This document shows positions 5,037-7,158 of a stretch of DNA of 7,158 nt, in pieces (position 1 is the stretch's first letter; the number at the start of each line of letters is the position of its first letter). The stretch spans positions 1 to 7,158 of the forward strand of contig JABDKK010000116.1 of NCBI GenBank assembly GCA_013002265.1. Direction: 5' to 3'. The notes beneath the pieces are model-generated. The model was given only the letters and a program-made list of their open reading frames with translations, was not told the DNA's origin and did no database searches. This DNA comes from Candidatus Nitrosopumilus sp. Lineage in GTDB: Archaea; Thermoproteota; Nitrososphaeria; Nitrososphaerales; Nitrosopumilaceae. Both the position numbers and the translations under genes were made by a program.

Positions 5037-6557
5037 GTGGATAGCATTCTAGATAAAATCAAAGCAAATCCAAAAGACAGCAAGGCCATAATCCACATTA
5101 CTGACACATATTTTCTAAAAGGATCCAAAATTGGAAACAAAATAGATTTGCCAGGATTTGCAAGAATCTATGGAGCCATAGAACTATTATCTAAAAAATT
5201 TGGCAAAGAAAACATCCTATTTTTGCATGGAGGAGATTTTCTTTTTCCATCTTTTCTGAGCAATTTCTTTAAAGGAAAACAAATGATTGAGATTCTAAAT
5301 CAATGCAGACTAGACTATTGCACACTAGGGAATCATGATTATGATGGAGGGCCAGAGATTCTAAAAAAGAGAATATCAGAATCAAAATTCAAATATATTA
5401 TTACAAATTTGAGCCCCCCAAAAAACATCTCAAAAAGAATTTTACAATATGATGTCTGGCCCAAAACAAATCCAGAGATTGCAATACTTGGAATTTCAGG
5501 CAGGATGACTGCAGACAAGGCTGCAGAAAACGGATTTAAAGTCAAAGACTTGAAAAAATCACTTCACAGCACATTAAGAGACATCAAAAAAAGATTCCCA
5601 GAGATTCAATTACTTGTTGTTTTGTCCCATATGGGGGATTCTGAAGATCTTTATCTCAAAAAACATCTCAACAGTATTTGGATTGGAAACTCCATCATAT
5701 TTGGAGGCCATGATCATAGCAAGATAGTTTCTTACCACCCAAGAACAGACAAGTGTATGATAGTAAAGGGTCAATCAAACGCAAGAACCATACAGATTGT
5801 AATCTTTGATGAAAAATCAATCATGCAGAAAAGTCAAAATTTACAAAAAAAACTATACATTTTAGATTCAAAACAATATCAAAAGATTCCAGAATCTATC
5901 AAAATAGAAAGAAAGGTTGAATCATGGTTTGAGATACTAAAAAGACAAAACAAACTCCCAACAAACAAGATAATCAAAAAATTTCCAGACAATGTAATTT
6001 TAGATGGAACTGAACTCTCACTGAGAAAAGGAACAACAAACCTAGGCAATTTCATTACTGATTGTCTCAAAATTCATACAAATTCAGATATTGCCTTGAT
6101 TAATTCTGGCCATTTTCGAGGCGATAGGTTATTTTTAGAAAAGTTGAGAATTTCGGATTTGTATCACACATTTGCCATGCGAGATGGAGGCAAAATAATA
6201 GTAACAAATCTGATCAAGAAAGAAGGCATTCTTTTATTCAAGCATGCATACTCACAGACAGGAAAAGGAAAGATTCTACAGTTCTCAAAGGATACTTTGA
6301 AGATTTTGAAAAATGCAAAAAGAGACACAGAGTTTAGGGTAGCATTAATCTCAGATATGCTATTTACAAACGAAGATGGATTTGCAAACATCATAGCCAA
6401 AAACAGAAAAACAAACATCAGTGAATTGCGAAAAATGTGGAAAAAAGATATTCTAAAAGATACAAATTTGATTAAAGGAATTGAAGAGACAGCATCTAAA
6501 GTAAACTATGACCCAAAGATGAGGTTAAAAGTAGATTCCAAAATGACTTGGAAATAA
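5037..6557 (+). CDS. 5'-nucleotidase/UshA-type metallophosphoesterase, cytoplasmic
   Basis: The 506-residue protein has two domains. Residues about 15-260 are a calcineurin-like metallophosphoesterase domain, with HITDTY (D23), GGD (D67), GNHD (98-101), SHMG (H198) and GGHDH (223-227). Residues about 310-460 match the 5'-nucleotidase C-terminal substrate-binding domain, with LRKGTTNLGNFITDCLK, SDIALINSGHFRGD and a segment that aligns with the usual 'ltG' region. Family members hydrolyse nucleotides or related phosphate esters using a two-metal centre. The first motif is DTY, where most UshA-type enzymes have DxH, so one metal-ligand histidine is a tyrosine; related NDxY-type members exist, so activity is not ruled out. 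There is no signal peptide, unlike periplasmic or surface 5'-nucleotidases. GTG 5037 is the only good start: upstream in frame there is no ATG, GTG or TTG before a TAA at 5010-5012. The exact substrate is unknown. Confidence 0.87.
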   Translation: MDSILDKIKANPKDSKAIIHITDTYFLKGSKIGNKIDLPGFARIYGAIELLSKKFGKENILFLHGGDFLFPSFLSNFFKGKQMIEILNQCRLDYCTLGNHDYDGGPEILKKRISESKFKYIITNLSPPKNISKRILQYDVWPKTNPEIAILGISGRMTADKAAENGFKVKDLKKSLHSTLRDIKKRFPEIQLLVVLSHMGDSEDLYLKKHLNSIWIGNSIIFGGHDHSKIVSYHPRTDKCMIVKGQSNARTIQIVIFDEKSIMQKSQNLQKKLYILDSKQYQKIPESIKIERKVESWFEILKRQNKLPTNKIIKKFPDNVILDGTELSLRKGTTNLGNFITDCLKIHTNSDIALINSGHFRGDRLFLEKLRISDLYHTFAMRDGGKIIVTNLIKKEGILLFKHAYSQTGKGKILQFSKDTLKILKNAKRDTEFRVALISDMLFTNEDGFANIIAKNRKTNISELRKMWKKDILKDTNLIKGIEETASKVNYDPKMRLKVDSKMTWK

Positions 6558-6578
6558 AATAATTTCAAATGTCCAGAA

Positions 6579-6587
6579 TTTTAAAAA
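6579..6587. terminator. Short bidirectional T/A tract between convergent genes
   Basis: TTTTAAAAA lies between the nucleotidase stop (6557) and the stop of the convergent surface-protein gene (6590). It gives T4 on the plus strand and T5 on the minus strand, though the minus-strand T-run is immediately after that gene's stop. This is a weak call based on position and composition. Confidence 0.3.
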
Positions 6588-6589
6588 GC

Positions 6590-7158
6590 TCATTCAGATA
6601 CTGTAACTTTCATTTCCAATGAGGGACTTATTGCCATTGGATTAGTTAGACTGCTCCAGACAAAAATGCTCACATCATACTCTCCGGGTTCCTCAGGTAA
6701 CCATGATGCAGAAGGAGAAAATGCCTGACCTTTGTTGATGTTTCCTGAAATCCAGGATAATGATTGAACTGCCCCATCAGAATCCTGAACCTGTACAAAA
6801 TAGACAAAGGGTTGTTTAGCAACTCTGCTGTTGAAAATATCTGCAGTTACCTGAATTTGTTTGCCAACATTTACTTGAGTTACAGAGTTACCAAGAGTGT
6901 CAACTAGTCTAAGATTTCCTGCAGGAGCTCGCTCCAGTGGAGGATGTACTAGACCAATCATTGTATTTGCAGAAATTTTTAACTCATCGGCTCTAGTGTA
7001 GGGAGCTGGAAGTGTGTTATCCTCATATCTTGCTGTAACAAAATCACCTTCAGTTACTCTGAGTTTGGAGCCAGATGATTGATCCTTTGAGGTAAATGTC
7101 ACATACCCTTCAAAAACCCCGGTGGCTTTCCCAGTTTCAACAACGGTAAGATCAACAC
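6590..7158 (-). CDS. Secreted or surface beta-rich protein, C-terminal part (start outside window)
   Basis: The minus-strand frame is open from the window edge to the TGA at 6592-6590, giving 189 visible residues of a larger protein; the in-frame GTG at 7102 is not its start. The visible part opens with VDLTVVETGKATGVFEGYVTFTS, continues with KLRVTEGDFVTARYEDNTLPAP and ends with an Ig-like beta-sandwich (VGKQIQVTADIFN, PFVYFVQVQDSDG, SWLPEEPGEYDVSIFVWSS, LEMKVTVSE). The 'VxETGxxTGxFxG...VxEGDxVTAxYxDNTLP' pattern is familiar from repeat modules of thaumarchaeal S-layer-like and other exported proteins (family knowledge, from memory). No membrane anchor follows, so the protein ends in the sandwich domain. 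The role is probably structural or adhesive at the cell surface. It converges on the nucleotidase gene with a 32-nt gap and has no evident functional link to it. Confidence 0.75.
   Translation of the reverse strand, partial: VDLTVVETGKATGVFEGYVTFTSKDQSSGSKLRVTEGDFVTARYEDNTLPAPYTRADELKISANTMIGLVHPPLERAPAGNLRLVDTLGNSVTQVNVGKQIQVTADIFNSRVAKQPFVYFVQVQDSDGAVQSLSWISGNINKGQAFSPSASWLPEEPGEYDVSIFVWSSLTNPMAISPSLEMKVTVSE

Noticed and set aside
5339..6418. Three minus-strand frames of 63-84 codons inside the nucleotidase gene
   Set aside because: They are antisense shadows of a two-domain protein with clear motifs; their Phe/Ser/Ile-rich translations are typical of reversed AT-rich coding DNA.
1..7158. 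CRISPR arrays, insertion sequences, phage or toxin-antitoxin signatures
   Set aside because: No spaced direct repeats, transposase motifs or toxin-like gene pairs were seen on either strand.

Overview
The window looks like a stretch of an AT-rich ammonia-oxidising archaeal genome (Thaumarchaeota/Nitrososphaeria, Nitrosopumilus or Nitrosarchaeum type). This is inferred from gene content and style, not from a search. The signs are an archaeal eL40 ribosomal protein, a tRNA gene interrupted by a very short bulge-helix-bulge intron outside the anticodon loop, TATA boxes about 25 nt before start codons (leaderless mRNAs), no encoded CCA on the tRNA, a Dps-like ferritin, and a surface protein with the beta-rich repeats common in this group.

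Layout. Bases 1-527 hold the 3' part of a Dps-like ferritin-fold protein. A small unrecognised protein follows (641-970), with a well-placed TATA box that favours a leaderless GTG start. Next comes sucC-sucD (1011-3031), overlapping by ATGA and encoding the beta and alpha subunits of ADP-forming succinyl-CoA synthetase. The eL40 gene (3062-3229) is close enough behind to share their transcript. A small unknown gene on the minus strand (3232-3480) converges on eL40 with only 2 nt between the stop codons. A plus-strand tRNA-Val(CAC) gene (3574-3668) carries a 20-nt intron between positions 44 and 45. Then come an isochorismatase-family cysteine hydrolase (3937-4602), a 434-nt gap containing what looks like a decayed hemerythrin/HHE gene, and a cytoplasmic UshA-type metallophosphoesterase/5'-nucleotidase (5037-6557). 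The window ends with the C-terminal part of an exported surface protein on the minus strand (6590-7158).

How the genes work together. Only sucC, sucD and perhaps eL40 form a clear operon. SucCD interconverts succinyl-CoA and succinate with ADP/ATP and so touches both the TCA reactions and the 3-hydroxypropionate/4-hydroxybutyrate carbon-fixation cycle expected in these archaea. The rest are mostly single-gene units with separate promoters and T-rich ends.

I found no mobile element, CRISPR array or defence system, and no convincing new multi-gene system. The most interesting items are the non-canonical tRNA intron, the hemerythrin remnant, the DxY variant in the nucleotidase and a possible hydrophobic mini-ORF in front of the small minus-strand gene.
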